In this document: positions 15,508-25,063 of the stretch, piece by piece | Layout of the letters: each line of letters opens with the position of its first letter | How positions within the stretch are numbered: position 1 is the stretch's first letter | Source: an uncultured Clostridia bacterium | GTDB lineage: Bacteria; Bacillota; Clostridia; Christensenellales; Aristaeellaceae | Direction: 5' to 3' | Length of the DNA stretch: 64,000 bases | Assembly: GCA_947631405.1 (NCBI GenBank) | Contig: CANRLC010000002.1 | Location: forward strand, 52,083-116,082 | Position numbers and translations under genes: made by a program | Notes under the pieces: model-generated | Databases searched by the model: none | What the model saw: only the letters and a program-made list of their open reading frames with translations | What the model was told of the DNA's origin: nothing

Positions 15508-16776
15508 ATGGCGCATATCGGCATCGGGTTTCTGGGCTGCGGCAATATCGGCTGCGGCGTGTATCGCCTTCTCGAGGAGCAGACGCACCACATCGAGCAA
15601 AACGAGGGCGTCCGCTTTGACGTGCGCCGCATCCTCGTGCGCGATACGCGCAGGGCGCGCGCGGCGCAGATACCGCAAGCGATGCTCACCGACCGCCCGG
15701 AGGACGTGCTCTGCGATCCGGAGATCCGCATCGTGCTCGAGTTCATGGGCGGCGAGGAGCCTGCGGCTTCCTATATGATCCGCGCGCTGTCGGCGGGGAA
15801 GAGCGTCGTCACCGCGAACAAGATGGCGCTCGCCTCCCGCTGGACGGACATCGTCGCCGCCGCGCGGCAGAGCGGGGCCGGGCTGTATTACGAGGCGAGC
15901 GTCTGCGGCGCGGTGCCCATCCTGCGCGCGCTCAATCACTCGCTGCAGGCGAACCGCGTCGAGTCGGTGACGGGCATCATCAACGGCACGACGAACTACA
16001 TCCTCAGCCGGATGAGCCGCGAGGGCGCGTCCTACGGGGACGTCCTTGCCGACGCCCAGCGCATGGGGCTGGCCGAGCCGGATCCGACCGCAGACGTCGA
16101 GGGATACGACGCGGCCTACAAGCTGTCCATCCTCGCCACGCTCGCCTTCCACCAGCACGTCCCGGTCGATTGCGTCTACCGCGAGGGGATCACGCATGTG
16201 GAGCCGATCGACATCCAGTGCGGCCGCGAGCTGGGCCTGACGCTCAAGCTGCTCGCCGTCGCCAAGGAGAAGGATGGGAAGATCGAGGCGCGCGTTCACC
16301 CGGCCTTCGTGCCGGACAGGCATCCGCTCGCCAGCGTTTCGGACGCGTTCAACGCCGTGTACGTCCGCGGGCATGCCTGCGGGGAGATGATGTTCTACGG
16401 CCGCGGCGCGGGGGATATGCCCACCGCCAGCGCCATCGTCTCCGATCTCATCTGCGCGGCGAGCGCCGACCGCCACGCGCTGCCCGCCGTCAGCGACGAG
16501 CCGTGCAGCGTCGCGGAGGATTGGCGCTGCCAGCACTTCGTGCGCATGCTCGCCAGCGACGAGCCGGGCGTGCTGGCCGCCGTGTGCAGCCGCTTTGCCG
16601 AGCACGGCGTGAGCATCGAGACCGTGGTGCAGAAGGGCGAGCGGGACAGACAGGGGCGCGCGCAGCTGATCCTGCTCACGCACGAGGCGTCCGAGCGGGC
16701 CGTGCGCGGCGCGCTCTCCGAGATCGGGCGGGGCGTGGCCGAGCTGGGCAGCGTCATCCGCGTCGAGGGGAGATAA
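15508..16776 (+). CDS. hom: Homoserine dehydrogenase
   Basis: 422 residues. Reduces aspartate semialdehyde to homoserine on the way to threonine and methionine. Rossmann motif 'IGIGFLGCGNIGCGV', catalytic region 'SVVTANKMALA', 'YEASVCGAVPI', 'ESVTGIINGTTNYIL', 'AEPDPTADVEGYDAAYKLSIL', and a C-terminal ACT domain after about residue 345 ('LASDEPGVLAAVCSRFAEHGVSIETVVQ') that points to threonine feedback. ATG 15508 gives the usual family N-terminus; GTG 15502 two codons upstream is possible. Last gene of the ECF-coaX-hom transcript. Confidence 0.94.
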   Translation: MAHIGIGFLGCGNIGCGVYRLLEEQTHHIEQNEGVRFDVRRILVRDTRRARAAQIPQAMLTDRPEDVLCDPEIRIVLEFMGGEEPAASYMIRALSAGKSVVTANKMALASRWTDIVAAARQSGAGLYYEASVCGAVPILRALNHSLQANRVESVTGIINGTTNYILSRMSREGASYGDVLADAQRMGLAEPDPTADVEGYDAAYKLSILATLAFHQHVPVDCVYREGITHVEPIDIQCGRELGLTLKLLAVAKEKDGKIEARVHPAFVPDRHPLASVSDAFNAVYVRGHACGEMMFYGRGAGDMPTASAIVSDLICAASADRHALPAVSDEPCSVAEDWRCQHFVRMLASDEPGVLAAVCSRFAEHGVSIETVVQKGERDRQGRAQLILLTHEASERAVRGALSEIGRGVAELGSVIRVEGR

Positions 16777-16784
16777 AGAGAGGG

Positions 16785-16821
16785 GCCGGGCCGTTCCCAT
16801 GGCGGGAGCGGCCCGGCTTTT
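16785..16821 (+). terminator. Terminator after hom
   Basis: Fourteen-bp stem, GCCGGGCCG plus TTCCC on the left pairing with GGGAG plus CGGCCCGGC, followed by TTTT. Confidence 0.88.
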
Positions 16822-17295
16822 GCGCGCCGCAGGATAAACTAAAAGGATTTGCAAGTTACTTAAATTTGCCCGGGGAAAGTTGCACAGCGTTTTGCTTCAG
16901 TTTGTATATGGTCAACTTGCACAATTTTCGATCGGCGCGCCGTCCCGAAAACGATTGAACCTCCGAAAGAATCAAACAGCAATTTTGAACCGATATGCAG
17001 GATTTGAAGGAAATAAGGCGAAATATCGCGTGTTTTTGACGGAGAAAACGACGGATTTCTTGCATTTTCGCTTTGAAGGATGAAAATGGAACAATCACGC
17101 CGCGGGGGACTTGATTTTTGCTCAAGAGGGCCGGCTGAACAGTTCGCAAGAAAAACCGCGAAAAACAAAGAAAACGAAAGGAACAGATCAATAAACTGAA
17201 AATCCAAAGAAATATGAGTAAAATCGACGAAAATCAATCGCTTCAACGGAAAAAATTGCGCCGCATAAGCGCCATTTTTTTGTGAAGTTGAGCAC
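16822..17295. other. AT-rich intergenic stretch without a recognised gene
   Basis: About 475 nt, visibly poorer in G+C than the surroundings and full of AAAA/TTTT runs. ORFs in it (for example 16860-17378 minus, 16880-17083 plus) have no family resemblance, no good RBS and biased random composition, so they are not called. TTGCA-containing words recur (TTTGCAAGTT, AGTTGCACAG, AACTTGCACA, TCTTGCATTT). It could hold a long regulatory region or small RNA for the downstream ATPase gene, or be foreign DNA. Confidence 0.5.
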
Positions 17296-17324
17296 TTGAA
17301 AATCGGCGGTAAAAGCCCTATAAT
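17296..17324 (+). promoter_or_regulatory. Strong promoter of the msmX-like gene
   Basis: TTGAAA (17296-17301), 17-nt spacer, consensus TATAAT (17319-17324). RBS AAAGGAGGAAA precedes the ATG at 17406. Confidence 0.88.
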
Positions 17325-17405
17325 AAGCGCAGACAAGACGCCGAAGCTCGAAAACAGCGGCGCCTGACGCACGAACATCTTTCTAATCTAAAGGAGGAAA
17401 TCCCC

Positions 17406-18527
<1,122 letters not shown>

Positions 18528-18538
18528 GCCTTTGCGGC

Positions 18539-18690
18539 AGCCTGTACCGATTTCGGTGCAGGCTGTTTCTTATTCTCAAAACCTTTATCCAACCATAAAA
18601 CGCATTTTGAATGGTGTCGTCTTTCCTCCCCCTTCCGGGGGAGGAAAGACTTTATGACAGACTGAGCCTGTACCGATTTCAGTGCAGGCT
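18539..18690 (+). repeat. Duplicated terminator flanking a hairpin element (locus A)
   Basis: A 26-nt terminator hairpin (AGCCTGTACCGA-TT-TCGGTGCAGGCT) at 18539-18564 recurs at 18665-18690 with one change. The first copy is followed by an interrupted T tract (GTTTCTTATT), the second by a full one (GTTTTTCTTTT). Between them, 100 nt hold a perfect 12-bp hairpin CTTTCCTCCCCC-TTCC-GGGGGAGGAAAG (18621-18648) and, just before copy 2, the word GACAGACTGA, which recurs at the locus near 45.1 kb. Confidence 0.8.
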
Positions 18691-18820
18691 GTTTTTCTTT
18701 TGCCACGCTTTCGTCCGTCTCCGCAAGCCTGTCCAAAAAGGGAACCCACAAGAATCTGTGCAATCTGCACAAAAACAGGCGGAGCTTTACGAGCCTAGCG
18801 GAGAGAATTGCGCGAACATA

Positions 18821-18849
18821 TGGATTTTTCACAGATGATACGGTATAAT
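18821..18849 (+). promoter_or_regulatory. Promoter of the PucR-type regulator gene
   Basis: Consensus TATAAT at 18844-18849 with a weak -35 TGGATT 17 nt upstream. The stretch 18701-18820 shows no other feature. Confidence 0.6.
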
Positions 18850-18895
18850 GATTGCGTCCTTTGAACGAATGTGAAACCCTGAAAGGAGCATGTCT

Positions 18896-19966
18896 GTGAT
18901 CCCGGAAAAGCGCTTTCTGAACCAGATTCAACAGGTCCTCGCGCGCCTGATGCAGCCGCTGTGGCTGCTGGACACCGAGGGCGCCGTGTTGCTGCCGGAG
19001 GAGAACCTCGGCAAGATCAACCTGCCGGAGTTCATGGAGCCGGGAATGCCCGTCGCCTTTGAGGGCAAGACCTTCCTGATGATCGGCATCACGCCCGAGC
19101 TGATCCTGTGCGCCGATGCACAGGGCGCCGCCACGCACGACTGCATCGTGCTGGCCGGGGCGATGGTGCAGTCGATGGGGCGCGGAGAGGCGCCCATCCA
19201 GAGCCGCTACGACGTCTACCGCCGCGTGCTGCGCGAGGAGCTGGCCGGTTCCGAGCTGGAAGCGCTCGCGCACGAGCACCAGATCGAGATGGAGCGCGAG
19301 CGCTGCGTGATGACCTTCCAGATCCTGCAGGCCGATCAGGAGACCGCCTTTAACGTCTTGGAGGCGCTGGTGCCTCGCTCGGGCGGCGACCTGCTCGTGG
19401 AGATGGACAGGCACACCGTCGTCTTCCTCAAGAGCATGGAGAATATCGAGGCGTTCGACGAACTGTATCAGCTCGCCGAGGCCATCGAGCAGACCCTGCT
19501 TGACGAGGCCGGGCGCAGCTGCGTCGTGGGCATCGGCGAGCCGAAGAAGACCTTCCCGGAGATCGGCGAGAGCTATCGCGAATCCCGCCGCGCGGTCGAG
19601 GTTGGCCGCATCTTCCTGCCGGAGGAGCACATCTACGTCTACCGTAGCCTCGTGCTGGAGCGCTTCCTGATGGACATCCCGCGCGAGATGGGCACGCGCT
19701 ATCACGGCATCCTCTTCAACCGCAAGACCGCGCGGCTCTTCAACGACGAGATGCTCCACACGATCGAGATGTTCTTCGCCAAGGATCTCAACCTTTCGGA
19801 CACCGCGCGCCAGCTCTACATCCACCGCAATACGCTGGTGTATCGCCTGGACAAGGTGCAGCGCCAGACGGGCCTCGATCTGCGCAAGTTTGACGACGCG
19901 GTCACCTTCAAGATGATGATGCTGCTGGGCAAGAGCGGCAAGGATAAGCCGCGCCCGGTGTACTGA
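18896..19966 (+). CDS. PucR/CdaR-family transcriptional regulator
   Basis: 356 residues. A central GGDEF-like/CdaR domain (about 125-250, 'ERERCVMTFQILQ', 'RRAVEVGRIFLPEEHIYVYRSLVLERFL') and a C-terminal PucR helix-turn-helix ('FFAKDLNLSDTARQLYIHRNTLVYRLDKVQRQTGLDLRKFDDAVTF'). Family members regulate sugar diacid or purine catabolism genes; here the closest gene is the sugar ATPase upstream, so a carbohydrate role is guessed. GTG 18896 is chosen since AGGAG lies 7 nt upstream; ATG 18890 is only 1 nt from it. Confidence 0.85.
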   Translation: MIPEKRFLNQIQQVLARLMQPLWLLDTEGAVLLPEENLGKINLPEFMEPGMPVAFEGKTFLMIGITPELILCADAQGAATHDCIVLAGAMVQSMGRGEAPIQSRYDVYRRVLREELAGSELEALAHEHQIEMERERCVMTFQILQADQETAFNVLEALVPRSGGDLLVEMDRHTVVFLKSMENIEAFDELYQLAEAIEQTLLDEAGRSCVVGIGEPKKTFPEIGESYRESRRAVEVGRIFLPEEHIYVYRSLVLERFLMDIPREMGTRYHGILFNRKTARLFNDEMLHTIEMFFAKDLNLSDTARQLYIHRNTLVYRLDKVQRQTGLDLRKFDDAVTFKMMMLLGKSGKDKPRPVY

Positions 19967-20050
19967 TCGACGACGCGCCCCTTGGGGCCGCGAACAACGG
20001 ACGCGCACGCGAGAGGAGCAGGAAAGCTGCGAGCGCTTGTGTCGCGCGGG

Positions 20051-20076
20051 AGCCGACCTTGCCGGGTCGGCTTTTT
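20051..20076 (+). terminator. Terminator between the regulator gene and the S41 protease gene
   Basis: AGCCGACC pairs with GGTCGGCT, followed by TTTTT. Only 38 nt separate it from the protease ATG and no promoter is evident there, so the protease may depend on read-through or on a promoter inside the upstream region. Confidence 0.85.
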
Positions 20077-20114
20077 GTGAAACCGCCCGCGCGCGGGCAA
20101 AGGGAGGCCAACGC

Positions 20115-21353
20115 ATGAAACAAAGACATCTGCCGGGAAAGGCGCTGCTGCTCGTCGCGGCGCTTGCGCTGCTGCTGGCATCGACGCTCCCGGCGTGCAG
20201 CAAGGCGATCACCGGGCCGATGTTCAGACAACCGCAGGAGGACACGGTGACGATCACGCGCGAGGAATACGAGCGCCTGCAGCGTTACCAGAAATTGGAT
20301 CTGCTGATCGACCTCACGCAGCAGTATTATTACGAGGACGTCGACGTGGACGAGATGCTCGAGATGGCCGCCGTGGGGCTGATGAGCGGCGTGGGCGACA
20401 TCTACACCATGTACTACACCGCCGAGGAGATGGCGGATCTGAACGAGGAGACGACGGGCCGGTACGCCGGGCTGGGCATGCAGCTTCTGGCCGACACAAC
20501 GGACTACACCATCACCATCACGCGCGTCTTCAAGGGCAGCCCGGCGGAGGCGGCTGGCCTTCAATCCGGCGACAAGATCGTCTATGTGAACGACGAATAC
20601 TACTCCGCGCGCGACATCAACGCGGCGGTGAACGTGATGCGCGGCGAGCCGGGACAGCATGTGAAGGTGACGGTGCTGCGCGGCCTCGAGCAGATCGACT
20701 TTGACGTCGAGTGCCAGATCATCGACATCAACTACGTCGAGTACGAGATTCTGGACGGGAACATCGGCTATGTGATGATCTACGATTTCCTCGGCGACGC
20801 GAGCGAGGGCTTCGCCGAGGCGGTCTCCGCGTTTGAGCGCGCGGGCGTGCGCGGCATGATCATCGACCTGCGCAACAATGGCGGCGGGCTGGTGGACGCC
20901 AGCATCGAGATGGCCGACCGCATCCTGCCGGAGGGCCTCGTGGTCTCCATGCGGGACAAGGCGGGCAACGTGGAGGAGCACAAGATCGACGGCGACTATT
21001 ACGACGTGCCGATGGTCGTGCTGGTGAACGGTTACACGGCCAGCGCGTCGGAGATTCTGGCGGGCGCGATTCAAGACGACGGGGCGGGCCTGCTCGTGGG
21101 CACGCAGACGTTCGGCAAGGGCGTCGTGCAGGGCGTGATGGATCTTCAGGACGGCACCGGCGTCAAGATCACGATGGCGCAGTATTTTACCCCCAGCGGC
21201 GCGTCGATTCAGGGCGTCGGCCTCACGCCGGACGTCGAGATCGAATTAAACGAGGACGCCGTCACGCGCTACGGCATCAACAACATCCCGCGCGAAATGG
21301 ACAACCAGCTCCAAAAGGCCATCGAGCTGATCGAGCGCGGCGAGGCGAAGTGA
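20115..21353 (+). CDS. ctpA: S41 family C-terminal processing peptidase
   Basis: 412 residues. N-terminal signal sequence with a lipobox-like 'LPAC' (Cys ~27), so probably a membrane-anchored lipoprotein on the outer face. A PDZ domain (about 110-190, 'GLGMQLL...VFKGSPAEAAGLQSGDKIVYVND') precedes the S41 protease domain with the catalytic Ser in 'NGYTASASEILAGAI' and Lys in 'VGTQTFGKGVVQ'. Length and order match CtpA/CtpB of Bacillus; CtpB takes part in sporulation signalling, but the role here is not shown. ATG 20115 follows GGGAGG. Confidence 0.92.
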   Translation: MKQRHLPGKALLLVAALALLLASTLPACSKAITGPMFRQPQEDTVTITREEYERLQRYQKLDLLIDLTQQYYYEDVDVDEMLEMAAVGLMSGVGDIYTMYYTAEEMADLNEETTGRYAGLGMQLLADTTDYTITITRVFKGSPAEAAGLQSGDKIVYVNDEYYSARDINAAVNVMRGEPGQHVKVTVLRGLEQIDFDVECQIIDINYVEYEILDGNIGYVMIYDFLGDASEGFAEAVSAFERAGVRGMIIDLRNNGGGLVDASIEMADRILPEGLVVSMRDKAGNVEEHKIDGDYYDVPMVVLVNGYTASASEILAGAIQDDGAGLLVGTQTFGKGVVQGVMDLQDGTGVKITMAQYFTPSGASIQGVGLTPDVEIELNEDAVTRYGINNIPREMDNQLQKAIELIERGEAK

Positions 21354-21373
21354 CGGCCCGCCGCGCGGACTCG

Positions 21374-21410
21374 AGCGCTCCGACGAGGGCAAGATCGCCG
21401 GAGCGCTTTC
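21374..21410 (+). terminator. Possible weak terminator after ctpA
   Basis: AGCGCTCC pairs with GGAGCGCT around an 18-nt loop, followed by only TTTCC. Confidence 0.45.
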
Positions 21411-21495
21411 CATACGGGAGGGGCGCGGAATGCGAATGAACGCAAAGATCGGGTGCGGCCGCCTTGACGCATATGATTGATAGGAGACGTTACAT

Positions 21496-22272
21496 ATGGA
21501 TGCTTTGGAGAATTTGCTTCAAAGATTTGTTGCCCAAAGTCAGGAGATATTGGGAAATCATCTGGTTGGGATCTATCTTCACGGCTCCGCTGCAATGGGA
21601 TGCTTTCATTGGGCAAAAAGCGACATTGATTTGCTGGTTGTCGTAAATGAAACCGTGCCAAACGACATCAAACGCCGCTTCATGGATAGGGTTATAGCGT
21701 TAAATGCGGCCGCGCCCCCAAAGGGAATTGAGATGAGCGTTGTAAAAAGAGAGGTCTGTAATCCGTTTGTCTATCCGACGCCCTTCGAACTGCACTTCTC
21801 GGTCGCGCATTTGCAGTGGTATAAAGCCGATCCTCTGGATTATATCGACAAGATGAAGGGAACGGATAAAGACTTGGCGGCGCATTTTACGGTGATCGTT
21901 CACAGGGGAAAATGCCTTTATGGAAGCGCCATCGAGGATGTCTTTGGAGCGGTCGGCAAAGAGGACTACTTTGATAGCATCTGGAGCGATATTGAGCATG
22001 CCGAAACGGAAATCATGGATAACCCAACGTACATGATTCTGAACCTGTGCAGAGTATTGGCGTATCAAAGAGAAGGGCTTATCCTGTCGAAGCAGGAAGG
22101 CGGCCGCTGGGGAATGGACAACCTCCCCCAAGGGCATCGGGCTTTGATCGCACAGGCGCTGGATGACTATGCTTCAAATCCATCGGCAGCATGGGATGAA
22201 GATCAGGCGCGTGCTTTTGCCGCAACGATGATCGCGCAGATCAGGGACGAGTCCATTCCGGCCTGTCGCTGA
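21496..22272 (+). CDS. Aminoglycoside nucleotidyltransferase-like protein (AadA/ANT(9) type)
   Basis: 258 residues. Nucleotidyltransferase core 'GIYLHGSAAMGCFHWAKSDIDLLVVV' with the GS...DxD metal site, 'KGIEMSVV', and a C-terminal helical domain with 'NLCRVLAYQREGLILSKQEGGRW'. This matches the ANT(3'')/ANT(9) family that adenylylates streptomycin or spectinomycin, although DUF4111 relatives of unknown substrate exist. Actual resistance is not shown. RBS AGGAG. Lower G+C than the flanking core genes, and it begins the run of acetyltransferases, so acquisition by transfer is likely. Confidence 0.82.
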   Translation: MDALENLLQRFVAQSQEILGNHLVGIYLHGSAAMGCFHWAKSDIDLLVVVNETVPNDIKRRFMDRVIALNAAAPPKGIEMSVVKREVCNPFVYPTPFELHFSVAHLQWYKADPLDYIDKMKGTDKDLAAHFTVIVHRGKCLYGSAIEDVFGAVGKEDYFDSIWSDIEHAETEIMDNPTYMILNLCRVLAYQREGLILSKQEGGRWGMDNLPQGHRALIAQALDDYASNPSAAWDEDQARAFAATMIAQIRDESIPACR

Positions 22273-22311
22273 ATGCCCGTCAGCGCAATCGCCATCTGAG
22301 AAAGGATCGCT

Positions 22312-22788
22312 ATGAAGATCAGAAGGTTTGAGGAAAAGGACGCGGCGGAGGTCTCCGCGTTGATCGCGACGACGCTCCGGACGTCGAATATCAAGGATTA
22401 TTCGGTGGAATACATCGAAAACGACATCAAGGTCTTGCAGCCGCAAAACATTTTGGAGCGCGCGAGCTGGATGCATTTTTATGTGGTTTGCGAGGACGAA
22501 AGGATCGTCGGATGCGGCGCGATCGGCCCCTTCTGGGGGAAAACCGACGAGAGCAGTTTGTTCACGATCTTTGTCCTGCCCGAATATCAGGGACGGGGAA
22601 TCGGCAGGAAGATCATCCAAACGCTCGAAGAGGATGAGTATTTTTTGAGGGCAAAGCGGACGGAGATCCCCGCTTCGATCACAGCCGTGCCCTTCTATCG
22701 CAAGATGGGTTACGAGTATAAAAACGGGATCGCCGCGCCGGATGATGAAGGGCTGCTGCGGCTGGAGAAGTTTCGGTCGACGAATTAA
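22312..22788 (+). CDS. GNAT family N-acetyltransferase
   Basis: 158 residues. GNAT fold with the acetyl-CoA motif A 'TIFVLPEYQGRGIGRKIIQTLE' (R/Q-x-x-G-x-G/A) and the C-terminal 'VPFYRKMGYEYK'. The acceptor substrate is not predictable. RBS AGAAAGGAT. Lies 39 nt after the nucleotidyltransferase gene, in the same low-GC cassette. Confidence 0.88.
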   Translation: MKIRRFEEKDAAEVSALIATTLRTSNIKDYSVEYIENDIKVLQPQNILERASWMHFYVVCEDERIVGCGAIGPFWGKTDESSLFTIFVLPEYQGRGIGRKIIQTLEEDEYFLRAKRTEIPASITAVPFYRKMGYEYKNGIAAPDDEGLLRLEKFRSTN

Positions 22789-22819
22789 GGCGGTCAGTCG
22801 GGATGAAGGAGAGACGGGC

Positions 22820-23344
22820 ATGGTCTATTACGATGAAGATGGAATCGTCATTCGGGATTTGCAGCGCAGCGACGCGCAGATCATCACGGATGAGGAGATC
22901 GCGCAGGGCTGGGATGCGACGATAGACAAATACAAAATGCGGCTCAGGCATCAGGCCGAGGGCAAAGCGATCGCGCTGGTCGCCGAATGGAACGGGCGCG
23001 TTGCCGGATATATCAACGTCTATCCCGATTGCAAGTGCGGCGCGTATGCGAATCGCGGCTATGCCGAGATCGTCGATTTCGGCGTGCTGGAAAAATACAG
23101 ACGCAGAGGCATTGGCGGCAGGCTCATGGATATTGCGGAGCAGATCGCGTCCTCCTATTCGGACGTGGTCACCCTCGGCGTGGGGCTGCATAGCGGGTAC
23201 GGAAGCGCCCAGAGAATGTATGTCAAGCGAGGATACATTCCGGACGGGAGCGGCGTCTGGTATCAGGGCCAAGTTTGCGAGCCGTATCGCAAGTGCCGCA
23301 ACGACGACGATCTCGTACTGTATTTGGCGAAACGAATAAAGTAA
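22820..23344 (+). CDS. GNAT family N-acetyltransferase
   Basis: 174 residues. Motif A 'DFGVLEKYRRRGIGGRLMDIAEQIA', preceded by 'AEWNGRVAGYINVYPD' and followed by 'SAQRMYVKRGYIPDGSGVW'. The last part resembles streptothricin- or aminoglycoside-type acetyltransferases only in general fold. Start ATG 22820 has AAGGAG upstream; the longer ORF start overlaps the previous gene and lacks an RBS. Second of three acetyltransferases in series. Confidence 0.88.
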   Translation: MVYYDEDGIVIRDLQRSDAQIITDEEIAQGWDATIDKYKMRLRHQAEGKAIALVAEWNGRVAGYINVYPDCKCGAYANRGYAEIVDFGVLEKYRRRGIGGRLMDIAEQIASSYSDVVTLGVGLHSGYGSAQRMYVKRGYIPDGSGVWYQGQVCEPYRKCRNDDDLVLYLAKRIK

Positions 23345-23404
23345 ATCCCCGCGTGTCTGTGAGACGGCAAAGGCGGCAAATCGGGATTTGTGGAGGTAAT
23401 ATTT

Positions 23405-23878
23405 ATGGAAATTATAACATACAGTGAGAACTATAAGGATGAAATTATATCACTTATTCTTGGAATACAAAACGATGAAGCCGGAATCAATTTGTCGCTT
23501 CAAGAACAGCCGGATTTACTCGATATAAGTCAAAGCTATCAGCGAAATGGTGGAGAATTTTGGATTGCATTAAATGATGGTAAGGTAATTGGTACGATTG
23601 GTCTTATGAAAAAGGAACAGAGGTGTGCTATTCTAAAAAAGTTTTTTGTAAAAAAAGAGTTTCGTTCACAGAAGGTGGGGTTAGCTTTATATAATGAGCT
23701 TTTGACGTTTGCCAAGAGCTTGGATATTCAACATATCATATTAGATACTCCTTCTGTTGCGCTTGCATCTCATAAATTTTATCAGAAAGCTGGATTTCAC
23801 AGAATTAGTATAGAGGAATTGCCTGTACCATATTCATATCCTGACAGGAACAGCATTATTTATATGTTAAATCTATAA
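23405..23878 (+). CDS. AT-rich GNAT acetyltransferase, probably acquired
   Basis: 157 residues. Motif A 'KFFVKKEFRSQKVGLALYNELLTFA' and 'ASHKFYQKAGFHRI' are typical GNAT blocks. The base composition and codons (ATA, TTA, AAA-rich) differ sharply from every other gene in the window, so recent transfer from a low-GC Firmicute is the simplest reading. Start ATG 23405 lies 8 nt after GGAGG; the GTG at 23390 overlaps that site. Confidence 0.88.
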   Translation: MEIITYSENYKDEIISLILGIQNDEAGINLSLQEQPDLLDISQSYQRNGGEFWIALNDGKVIGTIGLMKKEQRCAILKKFFVKKEFRSQKVGLALYNELLTFAKSLDIQHIILDTPSVALASHKFYQKAGFHRISIEELPVPYSYPDRNSIIYMLNL

Positions 23879-23965
23879 CTTCCCGTTTACACATTTTCCA
23901 AAACGCGCGGTTTTCGCCATGCTTCCAACTGCCCAAGCAAAGGGATGGTGAAACGCCGCGACTTA

Positions 23966-23974
23966 TGCTATAAT
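23966..23974 (+). promoter_or_regulatory. Extended -10 promoter of the glycosyltransferase cluster
   Basis: TGCTATAAT, extended -10 with consensus hexamer; the -35 (TGGTGA, 17 nt upstream) is weak. Confidence 0.7.
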
Positions 23975-24016
23975 ACATGGCGACATGTACATGTGCGCGA
24001 AGGGAGGCGAGGCAGC

Positions 24017-25063
24017 TTGCGCAAGGTGAGCGTGATCGTTCCGGTCTATCAGGTCGAAGCGTACCTGTCCCGGTGCCTCGACAGCCTCCTTTCGCAGACC
24101 TATTCCGACTTTGAACTGATCCTCGTGGACGACGGCTCGCGCGACGGCTCCGCGGAGATCATGCGCCGCTACGCCGGGCGGGACGCGCGCATCGTCGAGG
24201 TACACAAGGAAAACGGCGGCCTGTCCTCCGCGCGCAACGCGGGGCTGGACGCGGCGCAGGGGGAGTACGTCGCCTTTGTGGACTCGGACGACTATGTGGA
24301 GCCGACGCTGCTCGCCGATACCGTGGCGCTCGCGGAGAAGACGCGCGCACAGCTCGTCGTCTTCAACTACGACCGGGTGGACGAGCGGGGCGCGGGCGGC
24401 GGTGCGGCGCTGTCGATGGCGGACGAGACGATCGACGTGCGCGGCCGCGCGCTGGCCGAATACTACTGGCGCTACCTGCTGCCGTATCGCCACGGGCACG
24501 AGGCGTGGTGCAAGCTCTGGCGGCGGGACGTGATCGAGCAGCACGGCCTGCGCTTTGCGCCCAACGACGAGATCTTCGCCGAGGACGCGCTTTTTACCAC
24601 CCAGTACCTCATGCACGCGGACGCCGTCGCGGCGAAGAACGCCGTGTACGTTCACTACCTCCAGCGCGCGGATTCGATCATGGGCATGCGCAAGCCGCGC
24701 CTGTGCCTGCGGCTGACGACGCTGGCCATCCGCCTGTACGCTTACGCAAAGGCGTGCGGCCGGCTGGGCGACATCCGAAACGCGCTGGCGATGTTTTGCT
24801 ACGACAAGCTGATCTGCAAGGGCATCAAGCTCGACGAGAGCGAGGAGGGCGCGGTAAGGGCGCTCGCCTCGCTCTGCGGCGACGAGACGCTGTGCGCGCT
24901 GCTGCGCGATCTGCTGGGGGTGGGGCCGCTGGCGGAATACACGCTGCGCACCGGGCGCGGGCTGCGCAGCCAGGCGACGGGGCGGCTCTTCGCGTTGCGC
25001 CTGCTGCGCGGGGATGCGCGCGGCGCGGCGGCGCTGATTCGGGAACGGGGGAGGGAGCCGTGA
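24017..25063 (+). CDS. GT2 family glycosyltransferase (first of four)
   Basis: 348 residues. GT-A fold family 2 signatures: 'VSVIVPVYQVEAYLSRCLDSLLSQTYSDFELILVDDGSRDGS', 'NGGLSSARNAGLDAAQGEYVAFVDSDDYVEP' (DxD-like metal site), then a longer C-terminal helical half. Transfers a sugar to a surface polysaccharide intermediate; donor unknown. TTG 24017 is the only start that fits the family N-terminus (LRKVSVIVPV) with GGGAGG/GAGG upstream. Ends in a GTGA overlap with the second GT2 gene. Confidence 0.9.
   Translation: MRKVSVIVPVYQVEAYLSRCLDSLLSQTYSDFELILVDDGSRDGSAEIMRRYAGRDARIVEVHKENGGLSSARNAGLDAAQGEYVAFVDSDDYVEPTLLADTVALAEKTRAQLVVFNYDRVDERGAGGGAALSMADETIDVRGRALAEYYWRYLLPYRHGHEAWCKLWRRDVIEQHGLRFAPNDEIFAEDALFTTQYLMHADAVAAKNAVYVHYLQRADSIMGMRKPRLCLRLTTLAIRLYAYAKACGRLGDIRNALAMFCYDKLICKGIKLDESEEGAVRALASLCGDETLCALLRDLLGVGPLAEYTLRTGRGLRSQATGRLFALRLLRGDARGAAALIRERGREP

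Noticed and set aside
16860-17378. 172-residue minus-strand ORF and 67-residue plus-strand ORF in the AT-rich gap
   Set aside because: No RBS, no similarity, Ser/Phe-rich random text; an AT-rich region with few stops in one frame explains it.
20037-20114. N-terminal extension of the S41 protease (ORF start 20037)
   Set aside because: It runs over the upstream terminator and gives no signal sequence; ATG 20115 has GGGAGG and a signal peptide.
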